Assembly: GCA_036873755.1 (NCBI GenBank)
Contig: JAVTVY010047822.1
Span: forward strand, 1 to 64,000
DNA length: 64,000 nt
Direction of reading: 5' to 3'
Source of the DNA: Hanleya hanleyi
Taxonomy: Eukaryota; Mollusca; Polyplacophora; Lepidopleurida; Hanleyidae
Shown here in pieces: positions 43,285 through 51,543 of this stretch; position 1 is the first letter of the stretch, and each line of letters begins with the position of its first letter. The notes under the pieces are model-generated. The model saw only the letters and a program-made list of their open reading frames with translations. It did not search any database and was not told the origin of the DNA. Position numbers and translations under genes: made by a program.

Positions 43285-43884
43285 CTAATCGTCGTCGGGC
43301 AGGCCTGGATATTGTTCGGGCAGCATGTCCTGAAACAGTTGTTTGCGCATCCTGATCGCATTTTCCAGGGCCTCAGTGGGTGGTAGCCCCATAACCTCTT
43401 CCAAGTGACGCTTGGTCTTCATGATGGACCTGTGCGTGGGGTCGTCTTTCATTTCAAGCGGTAGTAAGGTATACTGTTCATAGATCGCCATGGCTGTTTT
43501 CCTGATGCAGGGGCGCATTTGGGTGTACGCCTGTTGTAAGTTATCCTGTCCGGCGTCCTCGATCGCTGCAGCATGAGTATTGATAGCTGCTGTCACAATA
43601 CGATCCCAGAAGGAAGGTTCTGCCTCACTTTCCTGGTATGTAGGCTGACTATCTGAGGTCAAGCTCTCCGTATCAGTATATAGACTCTCAGCAATCTCAC
43701 TTTCCTGGGATGTAGGCTGACCATCTGAGGTCAAGCTCTCCTTATCAGTTGATAGACTCTCATCAATTTCTGTATCGGTTTCTTGTGCCTCGGAGTCTTC
43801 AATCCCATGTATATTTTTCTCGTGTCGAATCATATCGTAACGTCTGGTGAACGTGCGTTGGCACTCAGAGTAAGTATAAGCCAT
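43285..43884 (-). CDS. C2H2-type gene, copy 3 (P2 left arm), longest intact ORF
   Basis: 199 residues from ATG 43884-43882 to TAG 43287-43285. It starts MAYTYSECQRTFTRRYDMIR with the finger ending RHEKNIHG. The first zinc cysteine of the ancestral CX2CX12HX4H is Tyr here, so zinc binding is probably impaired. Residues about 28-85 are acidic, with two near-identical ESLTSD.QPT.QESE repeats. Residues about 90-199 form a conserved domain: FWDRIVTAAINTHAAAIEDA, RPCIRKTAMAIYEQYTLL, PTHRSIMKTKRHLEEVMGLP, ending QYPGLPDDD. A TATA box lies about 46 bases upstream of the ATG. Family and function are unknown; a nucleic-acid-binding regulator is a guess from the finger. The same domain is readable in all four copies, although they are otherwise diverged, which suggests past selection. 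Confidence 0.65.
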   Translation of the reverse strand: MAYTYSECQRTFTRRYDMIRHEKNIHGIEDSEAQETDTEIDESLSTDKESLTSDGQPTSQESEIAESLYTDTESLTSDSQPTYQESEAEPSFWDRIVTAAINTHAAAIEDAGQDNLQQAYTQMRPCIRKTAMAIYEQYTLLPLEMKDDPTHRSIMKTKRHLEEVMGLPPTEALENAIRMRKQLFQDMLPEQYPGLPDDD

Positions 43885-43929
43885 ATTGACGATTGAACGT
43901 CGACTGTGCGTGTTTTGGCAATACACTTG

Positions 43930-43937
43930 CTTTTATA
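43930..43937 (-). promoter_or_regulatory. TATA box of C2H2-type gene copy 3
   Basis: TATAAAAG on the minus strand, followed by CAAGTGTATTGCCAAAACAC and the conserved CAGTCGACGTTCAA before the ATG. Confidence 0.75.
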
Positions 43938-43939
43938 GA

Positions 43940-44128
43940 CAGTAACGCCTGTCAACGCTTAGCTTAACGCTTCAACGCCCTGGTGAACTAGCTCAGAAGC
44001 CCTGATTTTCATGGAATTGCCACCAATACATCGAAATGCAGTGACGCCCGTCAACGCCCGTCGTTACGCCTTAACGCCCGTCTCAACGCCCGTCAACACC
44101 CGTCGTTACGGCTTAACGCCCGTCTCAA
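43940..44128 (-). promoter_or_regulatory. GACGGGCGTT decamer array, P2 left arm
   Basis: ACGCCCGTC / TTAACGCC units at about 9-11-bp spacing, split by a non-repetitive 70-bp block (CTGATTTTCATGGAATTGCC). The array is interrupted at 44128 by the Naiad insertion and resumes at 45313. Confidence 0.7.
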
Positions 44129-45312
44129 TACAAGCGTCTAGTCCGTCATTCATAATTCAGCCGTCGTCCATTAAAGAATATCCGCGTCCATAATCCAAAG
44201 ACCAATTCCATATCCATATAACAGTATTAGCACCAAATTCAAAAAAGCCAATCATAGTATACATAAACATAGGCTAGTTTCCTGCAAGAGAGAAGCGGTC
44301 AACAGTTTTTAATGATGCCGACAAGACATCATGATGTTCCAAAATTATAAAATCCGTATCGCTGATCAGTATTCTTAATCCATAATAATCGTTCTAAAGT
44401 CGTTATCTAGAGAATGGTGTATCTCAGTCACGCTTTGATTGTGACTGTTCATATGAGCACCATGAGGATCTTGAAGTACATGGGTTCATACGGCCCCTAG
44501 CCCCGGGTTAAGCGGAATTAGACACAAGTTACGAAACGTGACGCCATAGATCTTGCACGCTACGTTCGTATTTTGCTATCAGCATGCGATATGTATCGCC
44601 AAATTTGAGAAACTTTGAGTGGAGGCGCTTGGAGGAATAGCCCTGTTTTATAAGTTTCTGCAACAATGTTTTGTGACGTTGATTGAAATCGTCACAATTA
44701 ACACAGGATCTAGCAAATGCTACTAGGCGAGATATGTATACGCCATATGCAGGTCCCACTGGAATATTACTGTCCAGAAAGGGATAGTTTACGATGTCGA
44801 AATTGTAATCATGTCTTTTGTCATAAAGTCGACGAGAGAGAATGCCCGTTTCATTTTTGTAGAGATATAGATCTAAATATGATGTGCCTGTAGGGCTATC
44901 TGTAGTTTCCTTCAAATCCAGTGAAGGTGGATATATATCCTTCACTGCGTCATTTATATAGCGATTATCCACAGCGAGAAGATCGTCTATATAGCGTTTG
45001 GTGAATGAGAAGGAACGGGCTTTGAATGGATCGGTTTTTGAAAGCGCCTGCATATAGTCATATTCATAAGAGAACAGATACAGGTCAGCCAACAGGGGTG
45101 CGCAATTAGTACCCATTGGAATACCTATATGCTGTTGATATATTGTGTTGCCAAATTTCACATAAATATTTTAATGAGAAATTCAAGCAACTCTATACCC
45201 AAAGAAACATCCCATGAATGATATATCTTGTATGTAGTAGAGCTAAAGAATGCTTTATGGCTTCCGACATTAATATATCTACGATCAGTTTTCTTGAACA
45301 CAGATACTATTA
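44129..45312 (-). mobile_element. Naiad-type Penelope-like element, 5'-truncated insertion, 1184 bp
   Basis: The right arm of P2 reads CGTTACGGCATTGAGACGGG across the site (45681-45700). Here the same sequence is split between GGCA (45316-45313) and TTGAG (44128-44124) by this segment, read on the minus strand. The insertion therefore has little or no target duplication. It carries the second half of the reverse transcriptase and a 400-bp 3' tail ending ACTAGACGCTTGTA. The 5' end is truncated inside the reverse transcriptase. Confidence 0.9.
44529..45312 (-). pseudogene. Penelope-like reverse transcriptase, C-terminal half, frameshifted
   Basis: Upstream of about 45165 the frame encodes SVFKKTDRRYINVGSHKAFF (the overlap with the 21.7-kb copy) and GIELLEFLIK. 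A one-base deletion in an A-run then shifts the frame to the open stretch 45161-44529 (210 codons). This contains the palm motifs IGIPMGTNCAPLLADLYL and YIDDLLAVDN, then LDLYLYKNETG, then a Penelope-type thumb region, ending QDLWRHVS and a stop. YIDD takes the place of the usual YADD/YVDD catalytic pair, as in many Penelope-like enzymes. Confidence 0.88.
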
Positions 45313-45700
45313 TGCCGTAACGCCCTATCTTTACGCCTTAACGCCCGTCTCAGCGCCTTAACGAGCGATAAAGGGGTTTTGGAGGCCGATTAACCTTTGA
45401 ACTCTGAGTGCACTTTCGGTCACGTGACCGCAAGTGACCTTTGACTTGGTACACCAGGGTGCGGGTGCGCCAGGTGTGTGTGTGTGTGTGTTCGCCTGCG
45501 TACGATGACGTCACTTCCGAGCAGCGCAGGGTCAAAGGTCACTTCGGATCACGTGGTCAAAGGTCACTTCCGGTCACGTGACCGAAAGTGCACTCAGAGT
45601 TCAAAGGTTAATCGGCCTCCAAAAACCCCTTTATCGCTCGTTAAGGCGCTGAGACGGGCGTTAAGGCGTAAAGATAGGGCGTTACGGCATTGAGACGGGC
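45313..45700. repeat. Centre of P2: 115-bp near-perfect inverted arms with decamers
   Basis: 45313-45429 (CCGTAACGCCCTATCTTTAC ... GGTCACGTGACC) is the inverted copy of 45573-45690. The loop contains a GT run (45476-45490), CGATGACGTCACTTCCG and AGGTCACTTCGGATCACGTG. E-box-like CACGTG and CRE-like TGACGTCA strings make a bidirectional control region conceivable. Confidence 0.8.
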
Positions 45701-45780
45701 GTTAAGGCGTAAGGACGGGTGTTGACGGGCGTTGAGACGGGCGTTAAGGCGTAACGACGGGCGTTGACGGGCGTCACTGC
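45640..45780 (+). promoter_or_regulatory. GACGGGCGTT decamer array, P2 right arm
   Basis: About a dozen GGCGTT/GGCGTA units in succession (GACGGGCGTTAAGGCGTAA, GACGGGCGTTGACGGGCGTC). Spacing is 8-12 bp, roughly one helical turn. The array lies about 100 bp before the TATA box of copy 4. Confidence 0.7.
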
Positions 45781-45880
45781 ATTTCGATGTATTGGTGGCA
45801 ATTCCATGAAAATCAGGGCTTCTGAGCTAGTTCACCAAGGCGTTGAAGCGCTAAGCTAAGCGTTGACGGGCGTTACTGTC

Positions 45881-45888
45881 TATAAAAG
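45881..45888 (+). promoter_or_regulatory. TATA box of C2H2-type gene copy 4, now separated from its gene
   Basis: TATAAAAG identical to copy 3. The 254-bp Naiad tail begins at 45904, so the expected start site region about 30 bases downstream lies at or just inside the insertion. Confidence 0.75.
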
Positions 45889-45903
45889 CAAGTGTATTGC
45901 CAA

Positions 45904-46157
45904 TTACAAGCGTCTAGTTCGTCATTCATAATCCAACCGTCGTCCATTAGAGAATATCCGCGTCCATAATCCAAAGACCTATTCCATTTTCCATATAACA
46001 GTATTAGCACCAAATTCAAAAAGACAATCATAGTATACAAAAACATAGGCTTGTTTCCTGCAAGAGAAGCGGTCAACAGTTTTCAATGATGCCGGCAAGA
46101 CATCAAGATGTTCCAAAAATATCAAATCCGTATCGCTGCATGATCAGTATTCTTAAT
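45904..46157 (-). mobile_element. Naiad 3' tail, 254-bp 5'-truncated insertion
   Basis: A near-identical match to 44129-44385, same orientation. CCAA flanks it at 45900-45903 and 46158-46161. The intact target GTGTATTGCCAAAACACGC is seen in the left arm near 43908-43926. It carries only 3'-untranslated sequence. Confidence 0.9.
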
Positions 46158-46191
46158 CCAAAACACGCACAGTCGACGTTCAACCGTCAAT

Positions 46192-46713
46192 ATGGCTTAT
46201 ACTTGCTTTGAGTGCCAACGCACGTTCGCCAGACGTTACGATATGATGCGACACGAGAAAAATATACAGGGGATTGAAGACTCCGAGGCACAAGAAGCCG
46301 ATACAGAAATTGATGAGAGTCTATCTACTGATAAGGAGAGCTTGACCTCAGATAGTCAGCCTACATCCCAGGAAAGTGAGATTGCTGAGAGTCTATATAC
46401 TGATACGGAGAGCTTGACCTCAGATAGTCAGCCTACATACCAGGAAAGTGAGGCAGAACCTTCCTTCTGGGATCGTATTGTGGCAGCAGCTATCAATACT
46501 CATGCTGCAGCGATCGAGGACGCCGGACAGGATAACTTACAACAGGCGTACACCCAAATGCGACCCTGCATCAGGAAAACAGCCATGGCAATCTATGAAC
46601 AGTATACCTTACTACCGCTTGAAATGAAAGGCGAACCCACGCACAGGTCCATCATGAAGACCAAGCGTGACTTGGAAGAGGATATGGGGCTACCACCCAC
46701 TGAGTCTTCTTGA
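46192..46713 (+). CDS. C2H2-type gene, copy 4 (P2 right arm), C-terminally truncated
   Basis: 173 residues from ATG 46192. It starts MAYTCFECQRTFARRYDMMR; both cysteines are kept, but the last histidine of the finger is Gln (HEKNIQG). The acidic ESLTSDSQPT repeats and the WDRIVAAAINTHAAAIEDA to IMKTKRDLEEDMGLP domain match copy 3. The C-terminal about 30 residues are replaced by TESS and a stop because of a deletion relative to copy 3 (43145-43373 there). The Naiad tail lies between its TATA box and its ATG. Probably inactive, but still open. Confidence 0.65.
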   Translation: MAYTCFECQRTFARRYDMMRHEKNIQGIEDSEAQEADTEIDESLSTDKESLTSDSQPTSQESEIAESLYTDTESLTSDSQPTYQESEAEPSFWDRIVAAAINTHAAAIEDAGQDNLQQAYTQMRPCIRKTAMAIYEQYTLLPLEMKGEPTHRSIMKTKRDLEEDMGLPPTESS

Positions 46714-46772
46714 ATTGTAAACATACCTAACGCGGCTCCCCCAGCGTGGGTATGATGTACTAGAGGGGAGAA

Positions 46773-46778
46773 TAAACC
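46773..46778 (+). promoter_or_regulatory. Possible polyadenylation signal of C2H2-type gene copy 4
   Basis: AATAAA within GAGAATAAACCATAT, 60 bp after the stop; mirrored in the P2 left arm near 43070-43080. Confidence 0.5.
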
Positions 46779-46795
46779 ATATAAAAAAAACATGT

Positions 46796-46816
46796 TGTTG
46801 TTGTTGTTGTTCTCTC
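46796..46816. repeat. TTG triplet run, P2 right arm
   Basis: (TTG)n, mirrored by the CAA run at 43032-43052 in the left arm. Confidence 0.85.
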
Positions 46817-47019
46817 ATCTCTCATCCTTGATGTTGTTGTTTTTCTTTCATCTGTGTATATCATGGCGGCAAGGCGTTATGCTAGGGCGTTAAGGCGTAA
46901 CAACGGGCGTTAAGGCGTAACGACGGAAGCTCGGAGCTCGGGGATGGAGTAGTCAGGAGCTCGGAGCTCGGGGATGAAGCAGGCGGGAGCTCGGAGCTCG
47001 GGGCCCCAAAACTGTCGCT

Positions 47020-47570
47020 TTCTATACTACTCCTAATCCCCACCCTACCTCTCTCAGCAGGCCCCGATAAGCCAGGGACCGATATTAGCCCGTTGGGACA
47101 AGGTTGATAGGAGTTTTCCCCTATTGTACTGGTAAAGTCCGTGTTCCGCTTTTGATATTTTGGGGACAAATCCTAAATTTACATACACCCACTCCCCACC
47201 CTACCTCTCTCAGCAGGCTCCGATAAGCCAGGGACCGATATTAAACCTTTTTGGACAAGGTCGATAGGAGTTTTCCCCTATTGTAGGGGTAAAGTCCGTG
47301 TTCCGTTTTTTATATTTTCGGGACAAATCCTAAATTTACATACACCCACTCCCCCACCCTACCTCTCTCAGCAGGCCCCGATAAGCCAGGGACCGATATT
47401 AGCCCTTTTGGACAAGATTGATAGGAGTTTTCTCCTATTTTAGGGATAAAGTCCGTGTTCCGCTGTTTATATTTTCGGGACAAATCCTCAATTTACATGC
47501 ACCCACTCCCCCACCCTACCTCTATCAACAGGCCCCGATAAGCCAGGGACCGATATTAGCCGATTTTTTT
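47020..47570. repeat. 157-bp tandem repeat, P2 right arm, about four units
   Basis: The marker CAGCAGGCCCCGATAAGCC recurs near 47055, 47211, 47369 and 47526. Each unit has a TTTTATATTTTCGGG-like string, TAAAGTCCGTGTTCCG and TAAATTTACATACACCCACT. The left arm has only about two units. Confidence 0.9.
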
Positions 47571-47739
47571 GGCATACACAAACATGATCCAAGGTCAGAT
47601 GATGGAGGGGATGAGAGGATACAGGTCAGTACATGTTCAAGTGCACTCAATGACCGCCACGTGACCGCCTCAAATTTTACCCAGGGGAACAAATAATGAG
47701 ATCAATGTGGCCTTAAATCCCGTGAATATACTACTCCTG

Positions 47740-48303
47740 TGCATACACAAACTGACCACTTTCGCTTATTCTCTACCGCTGCAAATGCGCACCAGGGCGG
47801 CACTTGCATCCGAACCACCTCAAACGTCGTCTACATGCCGTGAGCCTCCAAATGAGACACTGTACGACATATTTGGACCAAGAATGGCCTCTTGATCGAT
47901 CAAGCACACCCCTCTGCACCTCTGAAATGCTCACTTTGGCTAACACATAACGTCATTTCCGCTCAGAACCACCCCAAGCGTTCTCTACAGGACTAGCCCT
48001 TCAATATGAGACCCTCCGTGACCCATGCTAGCCCACCTAAATCGATTTGACGGGAGTTCACTCAGTCTTCGGGGTAAAATTCGTGTTTCCCGTTTTTATA
48101 TTTTCAGGACAAATCCTAATTTTGCATCTACCCTTCACGTTGACATCCTCCCCAACGCCTTCAGACCACTATTGGCCCATCTAGACCCATTTCACGGGGA
48201 TTTTCCCCAGCTTTGCGTTCCAGGAATAATACTAATTTTGAGTCCCACTCCACCTATCCCCTGACCCGAAGTCCCCTCTCCACGTTGCTATAGCACTAAG
48301 GGG
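47740..48303. repeat. Outer inverted block, right
   Basis: Counterpart of 31265-31500, and more loosely of 31680-31830 (AATGCGCAC.A..GCGG...CCAC and GTCATTTCCGCTCAGAACCA). It ends near CACGTTGCTATAGCACTAAG. Confidence 0.6.
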
Positions 48304-50372
48304 TCCAGACCACTATTAAAATTTACATTGGCGGCAATGTTAAAAACTGTTAACGTAATTGCATCTCCTCGATTCATTAATTAAGTCTCGACTTCCATAT
48401 TTCGGCCAGAAGTACTTTAATTCAAGTGCTACAATCGGACAGACTTCTTGACGGGGGTCGCCCATTGAAATTTTGAGTTATGCGCGCTCCTACAAATGAC
48501 GTCATAATTTTGGCTTGTTTCTTTGCTTTCAGAAAGCGGTGCACAGGCACCCAAATAGTCCCTCAAAGTAACACCTTATTAGGCCTTGAGTTAAAATCAA
48601 ACTCACTGCGAAACCAAACACATATCATACTCCAATCACCTACCACTGGCCTTCAATTATTCGTCGCAACAGAGACTGAAAAAAATATTGAAAACAATTC
48701 ACTTCTCTGGCAGAGGTTGCCTAAACGGGTTAACGGATCGGCACTATTTTTAATAGTGGTCTGGTACCTAAGATCCACCCCAAGTCAAGGGTCAACCCTC
48801 ATTAAACCATCATTTTACATGGAAATGCGATAGATTTCGCATCTATATACTACTAACATATAATGAGCATGGAGAAAAGTGAAGCATGTCCGGTATTCTG
48901 TAGTGTTAATTATGGCTACCCTATCTTCTACTGTATAAATCTATATGATACGAGGTTTCTGAATATCCATCTAGTAAAGCTGTACTGAATATTTAATTTT
49001 GTGTACGATAAAACTTTTTCGGACGTATAGATTCCTTCGCCGGTAACCTCTGTTACTCTGAATCCAGAGTTTCTGTGAGTGTCACTTGTTGAAGAAAAGT
49101 TGGGCAGTATTTATCAAAAACAAACGCATCTGTGTTGGGAATTCAATAATGTTTTATCAAAATTCGGAGTTGAAACCATCGGACAGTATATATATAATCC
49201 GGTACCATAATTTTTGCGCATTATATTTGTGTGTTTATCTTCATGCTATACTTATACGAGTATTGCCAATTGCTTTCAACTCTTTCCACCAACTAGGAGT
49301 CCGAGGTAATTATTTCGGGTCCGAGATAATGCCGTTCATTACAATTATTGCGGGGTCTGACATAATTATCTCGAACACCCTGGTAGTTTTTGATTGACTA
49401 AAATAAAATTCCTGTGTCCCTTCAGTGCTTTCGTACAGAATCAACATATTAGTCTTGACGGAAAGAAAAACATGACAACGCATTATGTAATAAATATATA
49501 ATCATCGTGTTTTCGTATTGTCTGTACATGTACATGAATCTACTGCATTCACTATCGTAACAAAAATATATACAAATGGAATTCATTTTGAAATAATTTT
49601 TCATTCTATGTATAAATGTCAATTCCAAAAAATGAATACATGTAACTAAAACTGTTCTCATTCGAGAGAAATGTATCTTCTCCAGACGAGGCCAGTCCTC
49701 TCACGAAGGTCTACTCCATACCTTATCATAAAGGCTATCAATTGTGCGGCACGATCAGAGTGCCCTTCACAGCTGGTATAGACAATAACGGCTGGTTGAA
49801 AATCGTACTGGTGGTGAAGGGCAATATACTGGGATTAGTGTCGCTTCTCTTATCCTTTTCTTTATGGATTTGTTCGTCCTTAGTTGCAGATGTGGAGAAA
49901 AATTTCCTAACTGGGTGACAAGATGGAAACCGGACACTTTTAGCCACTGGATATTATTAGCCGTCACACCGTTGAAATAATTGTTGCGCACTCAGTTTAA
50001 CTGTGCGCCCTTCTTGGTATGAGTTTTATTGAGAGAATGGCCCAAAGAATATAAATCAATCTAAATTGACGCCGAAATCGTCAGCTTCAGGGAATTTCTA
50101 ATCCGTCGACCGCCAAACACAGTTACATGGTAGATAATCAAAACGAGTACTGAAGCGCCCGCTTAGCCCAGTTATGTATTGGAGGACGCATCAAAGCTAA
50201 GTTTTGATAAGATTTCTACCCCGTAACTCGCTGAAGGTCGGCGATGAAGTAAATTATCATTCTTCGGCGAAAGATGTCGATTTCTGCGATTTATATTCAT
50301 TGTACTATTCTCTGAACAAAATTAATTCCAGGAAGAGCACAAAGCTGAAAGTAAGTGCGCGATAATCATATT
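48304..50372. other. No gene recognised
   Basis: Sequence between the palindrome complex and the HSF gene. The 117-codon ORF at 48480-48833 has no recognised domain. About 49835-49968 is a dispersed repeat (ATGTGGAGAAAAATTTCCTA, GAAACCGGACACTTTTAGCC) with a second copy at 60318-60455. Confidence 0.5.
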
Positions 50373-50378
50373 TTTATT
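50373..50378 (-). promoter_or_regulatory. Candidate polyadenylation signal of the HSF gene
   Basis: AATAAA on the minus strand, about 260 bases after the TGA stop at 50643-50641. Confidence 0.45.
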
Positions 50379-50640
50379 ACCTGCATGGGAAAGAATAGGC
50401 TTTCGGCATGGCTACGAGGGAGGAGAGTAGCTATGAAACTTAGCTAAACCGCCGGCTGTCTGGCTTGCTACATTAACAGTGAGGGGCGTTATTTATAGTT
50501 TGTAATCCAGACTTTGCCAGAATATCCATCGAAATACGGGAGTATAGCCGGGAGTATAGCTTGGCGGGAGGACTGATCTTGCCTGGGGAAGATGGGGAGA
50601 ATACAGCACCAGGCGACTGAAGCTACATTATCGCCTCTCT

Positions 50641-51543
50641 TCACTCGGTAGCTGGTGTGTAACCTGGTGCATAACCCGCCGCCAAATCTGCGATCTCAAC
50701 CTTCACGTCCTCGACGCTCATGTTATATTTTGGTGCAGCTCCAGCGATGTCCCCTTTAATGCTTATTGTGGAATCACACAGTACAGATAAAGATGACGTA
50801 GTTTTCGGACAAATATCTGCGGTCGACGAGGCTCTGACCAAGTGTGTGACAGCTGGGAAATCTACGCTCTGACGATAAGCTGAATCCACCGATGACAGCA
50901 GTGTAGAGGTTCCAGATGACGAATACCCCAATGATGAAGGAGCTGTATGAATACGAGCTTCAGATAGAACCTCAGTAGAACTGTAGGAAGATGTTCCATG
51001 AAGGTCGGACTCAAATCTGTGAAGGAGAATATCATTGCCTGCCTCACTCGTAACATTACGTGCACTCTGTTGAGCTACCGTAGGACAAGATGTTACACCT
51101 ATACTGTTGTAAGATGACATGGATGGAATATCTGACGCTAGATGCATGGCACTGGTGGACGTCTGCGTTAGCGGGATCGACGACATCATTGTGAATGGTA
51201 GAGTGTGAAGGGCAGTGGACAGATCGTCGACAGGACGAGCCGTCAAAATTGGTGTATCGACGTGCACTGGACGGTGAAGACTATCACCTCTCATCAAGGG
51301 CTGGGCGGGTAGAGTCACTGTAAAAGCCGAGTGATCATTCATGCCATGCATCATAGCGGATAACAATGAGACGGAGCTAGAATTCTGTGGGTGTGTGGAA
51401 CACAATGTATTAAGCACGGATAGACTTGGGGCGGCACTGGGATACTGAGCCGGTCCATTACTCATGGAAGTTGACCCGATCATTTCCGGCAACTTTTTGG
51501 CTATGCTTACTGGAAGTGGTCCGGCATTCATCGTGGATGGTGG
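50641..51543 (-). CDS. HSF exon 5 (terminal)
   Basis: The acceptor is TGTTACTTTCAG. 300 codons, Ser/Thr-rich with no stops, ending VKVEIADLAAGYAPGYTPAT and TGA. The long open frame and good acceptor support it as the last exon. Confidence 0.88.
   Translation of the reverse strand, partial: PPSTMNAGPLPVSIAKKLPEMIGSTSMSNGPAQYPSAAPSLSVLNTLCSTHPQNSSSVSLLSAMMHGMNDHSAFTVTLPAQPLMRGDSLHRPVHVDTPILTARPVDDLSTALHTLPFTMMSSIPLTQTSTSAMHLASDIPSMSSYNSIGVTSCPTVAQQSARNVTSEAGNDILLHRFESDLHGTSSYSSTEVLSEARIHTAPSSLGYSSSGTSTLLSSVDSAYRQSVDFPAVTHLVRASSTADICPKTTSSLSVLCDSTISIKGDIAGAAPKYNMSVEDVKVEIADLAAGYAPGYTPATE

Larger units (their letters stand above)
41997..47737. repeat. Palindrome P2
   Basis: Arms meet near 45430-45572. 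Outer ends are GAGTAGTATA.TCACGGGATTTA on the left and its inverted counterpart near 47700-47735. The left arm carries a 1184-bp Naiad insertion and two tandem-repeat units. The right arm carries a 254-bp Naiad tail, a 228-bp deletion and four tandem-repeat units. About 330 bp at 42170-42500 have no partner on the right. The arms are otherwise closely alike, with point differences. Confidence 0.85.
31265..48303. mobile_element. 17-kb nested palindrome complex with virus- or transposon-like small genes
   Basis: The outer blocks are inverted copies of each other: 31265-31500 matches the reverse complement of about 47900-48300 (shared CAACGTG.A..GGGGACTTCGGGTCA). Also, 31570-32290 matches the reverse complement of 41400-42000. 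Inside lie palindrome P1 (about 32530-35530), a 430-bp palindrome (35719-36157), a 4.3-kb element with inverted arms (36993-41314) and palindrome P2 (41997-47737). P1 and P2 both carry outward-facing C2H2-type genes with TATA boxes and decamer arrays. Similarity between arms is partial. The unit looks like a decayed multi-gene mobile element or endogenised DNA-virus-like sequence of unknown class; whether it is one insertion or a pile-up of several is unresolved. Confidence 0.6.

Noticed and set aside
44529..44531. Selenocysteine UGA in the Naiad ORFs
   Set aside because: No in-frame UGA interrupts the 21.7-23.6 kb ORF up to the truncation, and the 44.5-kb UGA-type stops fit frame decay or the normal end.
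42850..46980. Palindrome P2 as an assembly artefact
   Set aside because: The arms differ by two insertions, a 228-bp deletion, tandem copy number and point changes, so they are real separate copies.
48480..48833. 117-codon ORF
   Set aside because: No recognisable family, no neighbouring exons, and surrounding sequence is repeat-derived.
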